In this document: piece by piece, positions 17,741 through 26,813 of the stretch
Layout of the letters: each line of letters begins with the position of its first letter
Position numbering within the stretch: position 1 is the stretch's first letter
NCBI RefSeq assembly: GCF_900104525.1
Contig: NZ_LT629711.1
Span: forward strand, 2,666,001-2,730,000
Length of the DNA: 64,000 nt
Source: Pedococcus dokdonensis
Lineage (GTDB): Bacteria > Actinomycetota > Actinomycetes > Actinomycetales > Dermatophilaceae
Direction of reading: 5' to 3'
Made by a program: the position numbers and the translations under genes
Notes under the pieces: generated by a model
Told to the model about the DNA's origin: nothing
Seen by the model: only the letters and a program-made list of their open reading frames with translations
Database searches by the model: none

Positions 17741-18741
17741 GGCCAGCCGGGGGTGATCGCCGCTGGGCGATGACCCTGGGTGAAGTGGCCGAGCAGGAGG
17801 CGAGCCGCCCTTTTCACCTCGTGCCGGGGCTCATCGACGCCAGCGCGACGATGCTCGCCGGCCGGAGCGAGGGCGGCAAGAGCACGCTGCTCAGCGACTT
17901 GGCGGCAGCGGCCCTGGCTGGTGGTGAGTTCCTGGGACGGCACTTCACCCAAGAGGTGCAGAGGGTGGTCATCGTGTCTGCCGACCTTGGCGGCCCCGGC
18001 GAATACCAGCGCCGACTCGCGGCCCGAGGGATCGAACCGTCCACGCCTGGTCACCGCTGCGCCTTGGTGCATTTCCGGCATCCCCTGCCTCATCATTGGA
18101 ACGAGCTCACGGGGGAGCTGGCGCCGCGGCAGGGCGACCTCGTGATCGTCGACCCGATCTCGTTCCTGATCCCGGACGACGGGCCGTCCATCAACTCCGA
18201 CGAAGGCGTCCGGGCCATCTGGGGGCCGCTTGGCCGATGGGCCGAGGCGGGGGCTGCGGTGGTGGCTGTCCATCACCTCGGCAACAAGTTCGGCGGCAAC
18301 GGCACGCCGATGGGCAACAGCCTCTTCACCGGAGTCGCGCGCATCAATTTGCGACTCGAGAAGAAGCGAGGCGTCCCGGTTCTGACGACGAGCCCCAACT
18401 CGGGGGCCGCCGAAGAGCTCACCCTGGACTTCCACCCGGACGGCTTCCGCCTGGTCGCGTCTGAGTCGGCGGGGGTCGCCTCCGAGAGGGCTCGATCGCG
18501 CAGGGCGCAAGCACACAGCAGCCGTTGGGTGCCCGTGGCCGACTGGGTTGCGGCAAACCACGCAGCCTCGACGCCGGCCGAGGTGGCACGAGGGGTGGCT
18601 GAGCAGTTTCCCGACCTGAGCGGGGCGCAGAACCCTGCTCGGCAGATCGCCAAGTGGCTCTCAGAGCGGCGGAACCTCGGCGAGTACCTCGAGCAGGGGC
18701 CCGGCGGCGAGTGGCGCCGCACGGTGCCGCTCGTGCCGTGA
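17737..18741 (+). CDS. RepA-like AAA ATPase (AAA_25 type)
   Basis: 334 residues from GTG 17737 in the GTGA overlap with the upstream gene; ATG 17770 is an alternative. Walker A is AGRSEGGKST, Walker B is LVIVDPISF, and VVAVHHLGN supplies the following polar loop with a later GNSLFTGVARINLRLEKK, the arrangement of plasmid RepA-type hexameric helicase/AAA_25 proteins. The C-terminal ~90 residues look like a winged helix (WVAANHAASTPAEVARGVAEQFPDLSG). It probably acts in element replication or maintenance. Confidence 0.8.
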   Translation: MRPAGGDRRWAMTLGEVAEQEASRPFHLVPGLIDASATMLAGRSEGGKSTLLSDLAAAALAGGEFLGRHFTQEVQRVVIVSADLGGPGEYQRRLAARGIEPSTPGHRCALVHFRHPLPHHWNELTGELAPRQGDLVIVDPISFLIPDDGPSINSDEGVRAIWGPLGRWAEAGAAVVAVHHLGNKFGGNGTPMGNSLFTGVARINLRLEKKRGVPVLTTSPNSGAAEELTLDFHPDGFRLVASESAGVASERARSRRAQAHSSRWVPVADWVAANHAASTPAEVARGVAEQFPDLSGAQNPARQIAKWLSERRNLGEYLEQGPGGEWRRTVPLVP

Positions 18742-19122
18742 GGTGTTCCTGGTGTTCCGGTGTTCCCCTCCCCCCTTAAACCCCCCTCCCACCTAGAACG
18801 AGCTTCGCAAGCTCAGCTCGCGACGAAGGACCAAGCCTCCCCGGGGGCCCAGAGGCCTCCGGGGTCGGTGAGGGGAAGAGGGAGGGCTCCAAAGCCCGAC
18901 CTCCCGACTCGCTGGGCTCGTCGGTCGTCATTGACGGCGACGACAGGAGCCGAGGTCGGACTGGGCACTGGGTGCCCTGTCCTCCTTCGCTGAAGGAGCG
19001 AAGCGACCCACACCAGCTCCGGCTCGATGCCGGAGCCACCGCTGACCAACCGCCTGCGGGCGGCCCACTACCCACGCGGACATCGCTGGAGGCGAGTCCG
19101 CACCGACGAACGGAGAACACGG
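18742..19122. other. 381-base region with no supported gene
   Basis: Opens with C-rich and poly-pyrimidine tracts (around 18768-18790) and continues with G-rich sequence. Frames here give Pro/Arg-rich low-complexity translations without ribosome sites, so I think it is a decayed or non-coding stretch, possibly the scar of a deletion next to the chimeric gene that follows. Confidence 0.4.
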
Positions 19123-21636
19123 TTGTCGACCTTCGCTGGAGAACTTCACCCCCACCAGACCGTCGGTCTGGCCTTCCTCCAGGCCGAGCGGCGAGCGATC
19201 CTCGCCGACGAGGTCGGGCTCGGGAAGACCGTCCAGGTCGCCAGCCTGATCGGCTGGCTCGCTGACAGCGGGGACCTGCGCGAGCCCGCGCCGGACTCCG
19301 CCACCCTCCCCCCGCAGCGCGGCAAGCACCTGCCGCGGCTGCCGGTCCTGTGGATCACCACCGCCGGCCTCGTCGCCCAGACGAAGGCCGAGCTGGAGCG
19401 ATTCCTGCCGTACCTGGGCATCGCCACAAGCGAGGCCGGGACGGTCGGCAACAGGGCCGACCGCGAGCGCATGGCTGCGTTCCTCGCCGCCCACCCGGAC
19501 GGCCCAGACGTGCTCATCATCAACAACGACCTGGCTACCCGCCGCGTCGACCACCTGACCACGCTACGGCCGCGTGTGGTGGTCGTGGACGAGGCGTCCG
19601 CGCTCAAGGGCGCCGGCGCCCGCTACGAGGCCGTCAAGGGCCTCTGCGACGCCGCCGAGCGGGTCGTGGTGATGACCGCCACGCCGTACGAGAACGACCC
19701 GCTGGAGCTGTGGGCGGTCATGTCCCTTGCGGGCCTGCCCGGCCTACCCGACGCCGAGTCGTTCGGCGCCATGCCGGTCCACGCCCCCGAGATGGACGTG
19801 TTCAACCCGCACGCCGAGCGACGCAACCTGCTGACGATGACCCGCAACTTCGTGCGGTGGATGTCGGACCAGCCGGACACCGTGCTGGGCCGGGTGCCGT
19901 TCTACACCGAGCGGTACTTCAAGCACTACGAGGAACTGGGTGCCCGGGAACTCGCCCGCAGCGGCGAGCTCTCCGCCCAGTCCCGCGCCTCGATCGAGAA
20001 GGTCGCCCGCCACCGGGCGATCATGGACACGCAGAAGACGATGTACGACACCGCCCGGTTCACCGGGGCGCACGACCGCGTGGCCCGCATGGGCTTCGCG
20101 TTCCTCGGCGCCTGGGAGGACTCGATGCGGGCGTGGGGCCGGCTGTTCTACGACGACCCCTCGCGGATCGGGAAGCTCACGAAGACGTGGTACGCCCCCG
20201 ACCGCGCCGGCTTCATCGTGGATGAGAACGGCGACCGGGTGAAGCCCGGCGACGACTCCCGCGAGAAGTGGATCGTCCTGCCGATCAGCATCCCCGGCAC
20301 GCAGGGTGAGGAGTTCAAGCTCCGCAAGGACTCGTTCAACTCGATGTTCCAGGGCGAGGTCCCGTGGGCCCCCGGCTTCTCGCCGATGGTCCAGGTCCCC
20401 GTCGCGACGATCGCGGCCAAGACGTTCCCCGAGGTGGCCGACCCCAACTTCGAGATCGGCGGCGTGAAGGTGGGCGAGAGCCCGCTGTTCCGGCAGATGT
20501 TCGGCTTCGGCGTCCCGAAGACCGGTGTCACCGCCGACGACACGGCTGCTTCCGTGCTCCGCCAATTCGAGCCCGGGTGGGTGAAGCGGGCAATCGATCT
20601 CAAGAGCGGCAACAGCCAGCAGTTCTCCGACGCCTACGCGATGGCGCTCAACTCGGCCATCATCGAGGCGAGGCAGGACGGCAAGGACGTCAATACCAAG
20701 GACGTCCAGGAGTGGGCTGACGCCAAAGCGCGGAAGACCGCTCGATCAATCATGATCCTGGAGTTCGCCGCGAACTGGGGCCTCGGCCTGTCGGGCGAGG
20801 GCGCGACCAAGGCGGACTTCTACCGCCAGCGGTACCGCGAGATCTCGTCCAACGCCGACGCACTGAAGGCCCGCGGCACCACCGTCAACGAGGAGTTCCT
20901 CCGGCAGCACCCGGAGGCGGCCGGCCTGAACTGGTCGTTCTCCCAGAACGAGACGGGGATCAACGCGACCCTGAAGGTCGAGGACCGCTCGCGGAAGTAC
21001 GCCAAGGACATCTCCAAGGCGCCCGAGTTCGGGTGGTTCTACGTCGGCTCCGACAACGTCGGGGGCGAGTTCTCGTCCGCGGTCTACTCCGCGCAGTTCA
21101 ACCGCGAGGGCGTGCCCGGCTCGGGCGAGGCCTGGCGGTCCCGGCAGAACCCCGCCCAGATCCGCAGCGCCACCAACGCCCAACTCGGGTGGGACTCGTG
21201 GACGGCGGTCTCGCTGAAGGTCGACTCCATCCTCGAGCAGCGTGGTCTGCACTCGGTCAACCAGAAGGGCGCCGAGGACCTCAAGCAGATCAAGGCGGAG
21301 TTCCGCGATGGCCTCGCGGCCGAGAATCCCGACTGGTTCAAGGACTACTCCAGCTTCGACCCTAATCGGCTCCAGCGCTTCCTGTCGCAGGTCGCCGTCC
21401 CGGCGACCAAGGACGGTCGTTTGAAAGGGCGGTCCGACGTGAAGCGACTGGCGGATTACCTCGAGGTCCGCCAAGAAGCCATGAAGATGGCCAACGACAA
21501 CGGGTACTCGCTCGGCTCCGACAAGGCGGCCCCGCTCCGTGCGGTTCTGGCTGAGTTTGGGACCAACCTTGCCCGAGAAGACCTCGGCTTCGGCCAGACG
21601 TGGGACCGGATCTTGTCCCGGGAAGTGGACGACTGA
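19123..21636 (+). CDS. Chimera: SNF2-like helicase N-domain fused to phage polyvalent-protein-like C-region
   Basis: 837 residues from TTG 19123, preferred because CGGAGAA precedes it; the frame is open from ATG 19027 but those 32 codons are Arg-rich and lack a ribosome site. The first ~220 residues form one helicase lobe: LHPHQTVGLAFL, ADEVGLGKTVQ (Walker A), WITTAGLVAQTKAELERF, VVVVDEASALKG (DEAS box) and VVMTATPYEN. After about nt 19770-19830 the sequence changes: NFVRWMSDQPDTVLGRVPFYTERYFKHYEEL and the following ~570 residues resemble large structural or polyvalent proteins of actinophages. The second helicase lobe is missing. An in-frame deletion joining two phage genes explains this best. 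A strong terminator follows. Confidence 0.75.
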   Translation: MSTFAGELHPHQTVGLAFLQAERRAILADEVGLGKTVQVASLIGWLADSGDLREPAPDSATLPPQRGKHLPRLPVLWITTAGLVAQTKAELERFLPYLGIATSEAGTVGNRADRERMAAFLAAHPDGPDVLIINNDLATRRVDHLTTLRPRVVVVDEASALKGAGARYEAVKGLCDAAERVVVMTATPYENDPLELWAVMSLAGLPGLPDAESFGAMPVHAPEMDVFNPHAERRNLLTMTRNFVRWMSDQPDTVLGRVPFYTERYFKHYEELGARELARSGELSAQSRASIEKVARHRAIMDTQKTMYDTARFTGAHDRVARMGFAFLGAWEDSMRAWGRLFYDDPSRIGKLTKTWYAPDRAGFIVDENGDRVKPGDDSREKWIVLPISIPGTQGEEFKLRKDSFNSMFQGEVPWAPGFSPMVQVPVATIAAKTFPEVADPNFEIGGVKVGESPLFRQMFGFGVPKTGVTADDTAASVLRQFEPGWVKRAIDLKSGNSQQFSDAYAMALNSAIIEARQDGKDVNTKDVQEWADAKARKTARSIMILEFAANWGLGLSGEGATKADFYRQRYREISSNADALKARGTTVNEEFLRQHPEAAGLNWSFSQNETGINATLKVEDRSRKYAKDISKAPEFGWFYVGSDNVGGEFSSAVYSAQFNREGVPGSGEAWRSRQNPAQIRSATNAQLGWDSWTAVSLKVDSILEQRGLHSVNQKGAEDLKQIKAEFRDGLAAENPDWFKDYSSFDPNRLQRFLSQVAVPATKDGRLKGRSDVKRLADYLEVRQEAMKMANDNGYSLGSDKAAPLRAVLAEFGTNLAREDLGFGQTWDRILSREVDD

Positions 21637-21638
21637 GA

Positions 21639-21674
21639 AGAAGGCCCCCGCCTGGACAGGGCGGGGGCCCTTCT
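21639..21674 (+). terminator. Strong rho-independent-type terminator
   Basis: GGCCCCCGCC at 21643-21652 pairs with GGCGGGGGCC at 21660-21669, seven-base loop, followed by CTTCTCT. It begins right after the stop of the chimeric gene. Confidence 0.85.
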
Positions 21675-21678
21675 CTCG

Positions 21679-21963
21679 TCACCCGGCATTGCGGGCTTCT
21701 ATGTGGTCGAGGGTCAGGGCGCCGGCCACGAGAGTGGCGGCGGCCCAAAGGTAGATCCACGGCCTGCTCACGACGGCGTCGACGTATCCCATAAGGGCCA
21801 GCACCAAAGCGGGCCCAACCGTCCAGAGCAGCCCGGCGGCGAGCATGGTCACCAGGAGACCCGCTGCGCGAACCAGGGACGAGATAGCCGTCATTAGGCT
21901 CTCCGCAAGATCGCCTGCAACGCTGCTTCGGAGACTGCCCGCGCGCCCTAGTGTCGTCCTCAT
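21679..21963 (-). CDS. Small two-segment membrane protein (holin-like size)
   Basis: 94 residues from ATG 21963 with GGGAGG five bases upstream. Two hydrophobic stretches are visible, around residues 34-62 (LVRAAGLLVTMLAAGLLWTVGP then ALVLALMGYVDAV) and 68-84 (WIYLWAAATLVAGALTL). The ends are polar and charged. Size and topology fit small phage membrane proteins such as holins, but there is no endolysin nearby, so this is only a resemblance. Confidence 0.55.
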   Translation of the reverse strand: MRTTLGRAGSLRSSVAGDLAESLMTAISSLVRAAGLLVTMLAAGLLWTVGPALVLALMGYVDAVVSRPWIYLWAAATLVAGALTLDHIEARNAG

Positions 21964-22142
21964 TGCACCCTCCCTGCCACATCGTCACCCAACTCGGACG
22001 CCACGGTGATCCGCCACAAGTACGAGATCCTCTAGCTCCGTGTTTGCCGACCAGTAGTCAGCGTCCTAGCAAACCGCCCGATTCGCCTTGCATCCCAATG
22101 GGTTCGTTGACGGCCGTCCTTGCGCCACCGCATCATGAAGGC

Positions 22143-22592
22143 ATGGTCCTACCGCTAACGAAACGAGGGAAGTGGGCGCAGAAGATCGACTACTCAGAGG
22201 CGGAGCAGATGCTCCGCGCCGGAGCGACCCAGCAGAAGGTCGCCGACAAGTTCGGCGTGTCGCAGGCGGCTGTGAGCAACGCCATTCGGCGAGGCGTCAT
22301 CAAGATCGACACAAACAGAGCCGATGCTCGCGCCATCCCGTGGTCTCCGATCCAAGCCGAGCACCGCGACCAATACCTGGTGCGGATGCTCCGGGCTGCG
22401 CATCGACGACAGAATCTTCAGCCCAATGCTCCCGTGATGGAAGCCCAACTCGATAAGTTTCTCGAAGCCGTACACCGCGACGGCTTCGTCATCGACTACC
22501 GGCCGGACCTCGACCCCGAGCGGGGCTTCGTCCGCGTGCCGCGGCGAGAAGGAATCGACGAGGGGCTCGTGAGGCAGCCGGACGCTCCGTGA
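22143..22592 (+). CDS. Helix-turn-helix DNA-binding protein
   Basis: 149 residues from ATG 22143; the frame is open further upstream (ATG 22098) and no site decides. Residues 15-50 (DYSEAEQMLRAGATQQKVADKFGVSQAAVSNAIRRGVIK) form a resolvase/Hin-like HTH with GATQQKVADKFGVSQAAVSNAI as the two helices. The rest is polar and helical with no known motif. It is probably a regulator of the element. Confidence 0.7.
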   Translation: MVLPLTKRGKWAQKIDYSEAEQMLRAGATQQKVADKFGVSQAAVSNAIRRGVIKIDTNRADARAIPWSPIQAEHRDQYLVRMLRAAHRRQNLQPNAPVMEAQLDKFLEAVHRDGFVIDYRPDLDPERGFVRVPRREGIDEGLVRQPDAP

Positions 22593-22606
22593 GCATGCTA
22601 GTTCGC

Positions 22607-23401
22607 TCAGGCCTCTTCGGAGCGAGGGCGATCTGGCTCGATAACGGTCGCGACCGAGCCCATTGCGGAGGATCGCAACTTGTAGACCTTGCGCTGGCGA
22701 CGGGGAAGGTCGCGGTCATCCGGATTGTGAAGCCGCTCTGTCAGCAGCCCGAACCGCACGAGAGACTTGGTGCCCTTCGCCCACGTCTCGTCACTCAGTC
22801 CGTATGCAGACCGGATGTACGGCGCTACGTGCACCTCGCGTGTCTCGTCACCGGCGCACGCGTGTCGGAGAACCAAGTAGGCGAACAGGGCGTGTCCCGG
22901 CAATACGTTGATCCAGCCATACACCCAGAGGTCGAGCGGAATGGTCACGTAGGGCGGTCGGAACTTCCCCGCCACATGGTGTACCTCAATTAGGTCTACC
23001 CGACCCGGCCTAGGCGTTCGCACGATGAAGCCCTCGCGATGCAGCGAGGCGAGCGCCCTCTGCACCTTGCGCGTCCCGGCGCTCTTCGGATTGTCGTCCT
23101 CGGCGTTGTCATACCCCAGCATTCTGGCGAACCGTGCGGCGGACGTACCTCGGAAGAGCTGATGGGGAGCCTTGCGCGTAGCTAGCACCAGAGTGAGGTA
23201 GACCTTCAAGGCCGGCTCACCCAGGCGGCAGAGCCGGCTGAGAGGCGGCGGGCCGTCGTCATCGAAGGCAAAAGCCCCGTCTAGTTGAACAGACAGGTGC
23301 CTCCCAGACTCCCTCACGGCCGTCCTGAGCAGTGTTCTTTGAGCCAGGGGGACCTTCTTGGGAGCGCGTTTTGGCCCATCGCTCTCCATGGGAGGGCTCA
23401 C
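22607..23401 (-). CDS. Putative winged-helix (replication-initiator-like) protein
   Basis: 264 residues, GTG 23401 (ATG 23389 is an alternative). Segments such as LCRLGEPALKVYLTLVLATRKAPH, FARMLGYDNAE, GTRKVQRALASLHREGFIVRTPRPGRVDLIEVHHV look like a winged helix used in plasmid Rep and phage regulatory proteins: recognition helix, then wing. A second similar unit may lie near residues 200-245 (SDETWAKGTKSLVRFGLLTERLHNP). No exact family recognised. It ends 15 bases from the end of the convergent HTH gene. Confidence 0.6.
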   Translation of the reverse strand: MSPPMESDGPKRAPKKVPLAQRTLLRTAVRESGRHLSVQLDGAFAFDDDGPPPLSRLCRLGEPALKVYLTLVLATRKAPHQLFRGTSAARFARMLGYDNAEDDNPKSAGTRKVQRALASLHREGFIVRTPRPGRVDLIEVHHVAGKFRPPYVTIPLDLWVYGWINVLPGHALFAYLVLRHACAGDETREVHVAPYIRSAYGLSDETWAKGTKSLVRFGLLTERLHNPDDRDLPRRQRKVYKLRSSAMGSVATVIEPDRPRSEEA

Positions 23402-23921
23402 TTTCTGAAGGTCGTCGTCATAGCAGCGGTGCGACGCGAGATAGCGGAGTGAAGGGGTAGCGGGGTGAGGGGCTGTGGCGATTGCGCAGGCCAGAGGCCC
23501 AATGGGTTCCCCGCATTCGTCGATTTTACACCGCTACTGTGTCGCGGTCCGACCGCCATGGCGTCGACGTCACGGGCCGCATACGTCAACGAGAAGCCAC
23601 GCTGGTGACGGGGTTCAGAAGCTTGTCCTGCTGCCTGTCCTCGCTAACACTCTTTATTGCTGCCCAAGCCGGGCGGCGTAGGCAACCGGCCGAAGGAGGT
23701 GGTGCGGATGCGGCGTGGATACCGACTGACCGTCTCGTGGCAGCGAGGCTCAGTCTCAATCACGCTCGAACCGTTTTGAATCTGGGGGTGGGCCCCATCT
23801 GTGTCTTGACGGTGCGGCCCACCCCTATTTCACCTGTCCGTGTTCGGCATGGCAAGTCTGGCCTATCCCCTACTTGGGTGGTCAGCTTCCGCTGCCCCGA
23901 GGCCGAAGTAGAAGGCCCGGG
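23402..23921. other. 520-base gap with a terminator-like hairpin
   Basis: No supported gene. A hairpin pairs GGGGTGGGCC (23785-23794) with GGCCCACCCC (23816-23825), 21-base loop; it could end leftward transcription of the nuclease-like gene or rightward readthrough. The rest has no clear features. Confidence 0.5.
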
Positions 23922-25415
23922 TCACTCGCCGGCACTTAGCGCCTCGTCCTTGGCGACCAAGGTGCCATCGGCACCCATGTCCTCAACGCCCACACTGCTC
24001 GGCCCCTGCGTGGCTGGTGATTCCTGCACGGACTCCTTTGATTCCGTCTCAAGCTGTTTGATGTCCCAGGTGGGTCCGTCTTGGGACGAGTAGTCCGTCG
24101 AGGACAGGCTGGCGGGTCGTACCGGCTCGGCCCCTTCCGTCTCTAACGGACTGGCCTCACGCAGTTTGGGCGGCGCCGCAGACCACCCCTTCAGGTCACC
24201 GAGAACGTCCGCGTAGAAAGAGTCCACCGAGCCGAGCACCGAGTCGATGAACGCCCCGCGACCGCGACCACGTTTCGTACCCAAGGCCGAGGACGTCGCG
24301 ACCCGAAAGATTCGAAGCTCCCTGTTCGGGTCAGAGACCAAGCTCGTCGGGTTTTCCCTCACTGCCCCGAGCAGTTCCGCAGCGCTCGAGCCACGCGAGT
24401 GGGCGGTGAAGCACTCGATGCGAGTGGTGGCGGGAGCATTCTTCAATTGCCGCACGAGCCAGTTCACCCGGGTCGTAGGCCGTCCATCTCGGGGTGCATC
24501 CAAGTCCACGTGACAAGTGACCCGCCCAGATCGCAGGTCCGCCGTAACGACGAGAGGTCCGACCGTGTCGGGGATGCGGATGGCGCCCGATAGCTGTCCA
24601 GCGCTACAGAGCTGCTGGGTGAGCGCCTGAGCTCGCAGGGATGGGTCGCCCAGCTCCTTCCTCGAAAGGACCGGCACAACCTCGGTGCCAAGGCGCCGGC
24701 CAAGGCCCAGGCTGGTGAAGCGCAGCAGTGCGTCGAACCGAGCCACAACCGTTGCAATGCCCTTGTCCGTCGGCCGTAGCGTGCCGGCGGCGACAGCGTC
24801 CCGCACCGCTGTCCAGGACTCGCCCATGTCGTCGAACTCAAGCGCCCCGGACCGCGAGTGCTCGAGGTAGCGGATGAGCTCGCCCAAGATCCACGCCTGA
24901 TCCGGGTCCGCAACACCGCGAAATTCCTTCTGCATCACGGCTTCCGCGAGGACCTGTGACCACGCCAAATGGTGCAGGGCAACCTTGCGCAGCTTGCGCT
25001 TGTCGACCTTCGTCGGATGCTGCCCGGCCACAGCCGGTATCTCGTTACTGATGGTGATGACGGCATCGAAACCCTGTTCGCGGGCGATGTCCAGGTAGTT
25101 CTCGAGCTGCTCTGTCGCCAGCTCATTTCCGCTTGTCTTCACCTCCACCAGGGCCGTCCACGAACGCGATCCGCGGGACACGCGGATAAGTCCATCGGGG
25201 TAAAGACGCTTGTCCCCCAGCGTGAACGGGACCTCAATAAAGCACTCGAGATTCCCGGCGGGGGCTCCCAGCGGCTTAACGATGCCCCGACCGAATTCGC
25301 GCACGGCCATCATCACCGCGAGCAGGGCGGACGTGGCGCGACGCTCCTGCTCCTCGGCCCCATTGATACCGGACGTCGGGATGAGTCGAGCCTCGTGCCA
25401 ACTCTCCTCGGCCAT
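23922..25415 (-). CDS. PD-(D/E)XK-like nuclease-domain protein, candidate defence gene
   Basis: 497 residues from ATG 25415, chosen because AGGGGG lies just upstream; the frame is open to 25526. Residues ~60-130 contain FIEVPFTLGDKRLYPDGLIRV, then WTALVEVKTSGNELATEQLENYLDIARE: Asp in YPDG, Glu-x-Lys in VEVK and a following Gln, the order of a PD-(D/E)XK nuclease active site. Middle and C-terminal parts (to about 400) are unrecognised; the last ~70 residues are acidic, Ser/Glu-rich and probably disordered. It stands alone on the minus strand in the island's cargo half. A role in DNA restriction or phage defence is plausible but not shown. Confidence 0.65.
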   Translation of the reverse strand: MAEESWHEARLIPTSGINGAEEQERRATSALLAVMMAVREFGRGIVKPLGAPAGNLECFIEVPFTLGDKRLYPDGLIRVSRGSRSWTALVEVKTSGNELATEQLENYLDIAREQGFDAVITISNEIPAVAGQHPTKVDKRKLRKVALHHLAWSQVLAEAVMQKEFRGVADPDQAWILGELIRYLEHSRSGALEFDDMGESWTAVRDAVAAGTLRPTDKGIATVVARFDALLRFTSLGLGRRLGTEVVPVLSRKELGDPSLRAQALTQQLCSAGQLSGAIRIPDTVGPLVVTADLRSGRVTCHVDLDAPRDGRPTTRVNWLVRQLKNAPATTRIECFTAHSRGSSAAELLGAVRENPTSLVSDPNRELRIFRVATSSALGTKRGRGRGAFIDSVLGSVDSFYADVLGDLKGWSAAPPKLREASPLETEGAEPVRPASLSSTDYSSQDGPTWDIKQLETESKESVQESPATQGPSSVGVEDMGADGTLVAKDEALSAGE

Positions 25416-25840
25416 GTGTCCCCCTGCGAGTGCGTGTGATGATGCCACGGGCGACCGTACCGTCACGCGTGGCTTTCGAAGTGGATTCTCCCGATATAGA
25501 TGACAGCGTCGCGAGAGCAGGTGCAAACGCGGTCCTTCGGCGGCGGCCCATGCGCCCTATGCAATTGAGTCATGACCACTGCATGCATGCCATGGTCCAC
25601 CGTCGGGGCGATTAACTGCGCTCCTAGCGGGGCCACCACCCGGCCAACTACAACTTCTGCCACGATCGCTTCTTGGCTGTGGTCAACATGACGGGGTCGT
25701 AACACCCCCAAGAGAGAGAACCTGGAGTCGCTCTTGCGCGCGACGGGTCGAATAGCCCCTGCCAGGACTCTCGCTTGCGTTGGCAGCGATCGAGCCAGAC
25801 ACTTGCCTGAAAGCGTCGAGATGACGACTGATTGGGGTGA
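25416..25840. other. 425-base gap, nothing recognised
   Basis: Intergenic between the leftward nuclease-like gene and the rightward DUF1508 gene; it should hold both promoters. I see no coding frame with sensible codon use, no RNA structure and no clear -10/-35 pairs. Confidence 0.3.
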
Positions 25841-26161
25841 GTGGTGCGGTTCGATGCGGGGAAAACCAAGGGCGAGGACAAATACAGCTGGTGGCTGTAT
25901 AGCAGTAGCGACACGGTCGCTTGGGCCGGCGAGACCTTTCCGAGCCAGTCGAACGCCGACCGAGCGGCGGAGGATTTCAAGGCCGGGGCGTCGACAGCCC
26001 GCTACGAGATTTATGCGGACTCTGGAGGTCAGTGGCGCTGGCGGGCCTGGCGGTCGAGCGACAAAGTCGCCGCTTCGGGCGAGAGCTTCGCCAGCAAATA
26101 CAACGCAGAGCGAGCTGCGGCCAACGTGCGCGACAACGCGGGTACGGCCGACGGGCCATAG
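25841..26161 (+). CDS. DUF1508 (YegP-like) protein with two tandem repeats
   Basis: 106 residues from GTG 25841, with a GGGGTGAG-like site close upstream. Two copies of a ~45-residue unit: KYSWWLYSSSDTVAWAGETF...SNADRAAEDFK and RYEIYADSGGQWRWRAWRSS...SGESFASKYNAERAAANVR. The WRWRAWRSSDKVAASGE pattern is typical of DUF1508/YegP, a small domain of unclear function often linked with stress or phage genes. It is the first gene of the rightward cargo set. Confidence 0.8.
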   Translation: MVRFDAGKTKGEDKYSWWLYSSSDTVAWAGETFPSQSNADRAAEDFKAGASTARYEIYADSGGQWRWRAWRSSDKVAASGESFASKYNAERAAANVRDNAGTADGP

Positions 26162-26241
26162 GGGCCACGTTTCGCTCGGCAAGCTCCGCTGTCGACGGCA
26201 ACCTCACGACTGCTGTCGTACCCGCGCGGTAGGAATCGCTC

Positions 26242-26751
26242 ATGGACTTCCCGCCCCCTTCAATCCCTGCCCCACCCGTGACTCAGGGGAGGCGGGCGCG
26301 TTGGGTTGCAACCGCCGCCGCCGGGATGCTGCTGCTTGGCCTCGTGCTTCCCGGCTCCTTCACAAAGGAAGATGTACTAGCGATCGCTGGTGGGTCCATC
26401 GTCCTGCTGATGGCGGCATGGTCGCCGCGGCGGTTATGGCACGACGCACGATCCTTCTCGAGTTGGGTCATCGCCGCCTACGTGGCCTTCGCTGGGATCG
26501 TCGGCCTGCAGGCGCCGGACGCAACGTCCTCATGGTTGGTGGGGGCGGCGTACGCCGGGCTTGGTCGCTACTGGATTGATCGCCTGATCAGGACGGAAGA
26601 TCGGCGCTCAGAGCAAGAGGTTGCGACGCTGCTGCGAGAGCTCGCTAGTCGGCCAGTTGAAGCTCCCCGTCCAGTCGCCCGCGCGTCCATTCTTCCCGCC
26701 GTCCTCTTCGTGGCAGTGGGTTGGCTCATTGCCAGAAACTCAAAGCGCTAG
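26242..26751 (+). CDS. Small island membrane protein
   Basis: 169 residues from ATG 26242. A Pro-rich N-terminus (PPPSIPAPPVTQG) is followed by four hydrophobic stretches (WVATAAAGMLLLGLVLPG; DVLAIAGGSIVLLMAAW; SWVIAAYVAFAGIVGLQ; ILPAVLFVAVGWLIA), with a charged helix between the third and fourth (RTEDRRSEQEVATLLRELAS). No known family. It is 62 bases upstream of the AlbA_2-type gene and may act with it. Confidence 0.65.
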   Translation: MDFPPPSIPAPPVTQGRRARWVATAAAGMLLLGLVLPGSFTKEDVLAIAGGSIVLLMAAWSPRRLWHDARSFSSWVIAAYVAFAGIVGLQAPDATSSWLVGAAYAGLGRYWIDRLIRTEDRRSEQEVATLLRELASRPVEAPRPVARASILPAVLFVAVGWLIARNSKR

Positions 26752-26813
26752 AAGTCCAAGGTTGGACGTGTTGAAATCGAATACACCGGACCTGGCACTG
26801 CGAAAGGGAAACA

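Noticed and set aside
23482..24093. Plus-strand open frame between two leftward island genes
   Set aside because: Poor codon use, contains a hairpin, and overlaps the end of the nuclease-like gene antisense.
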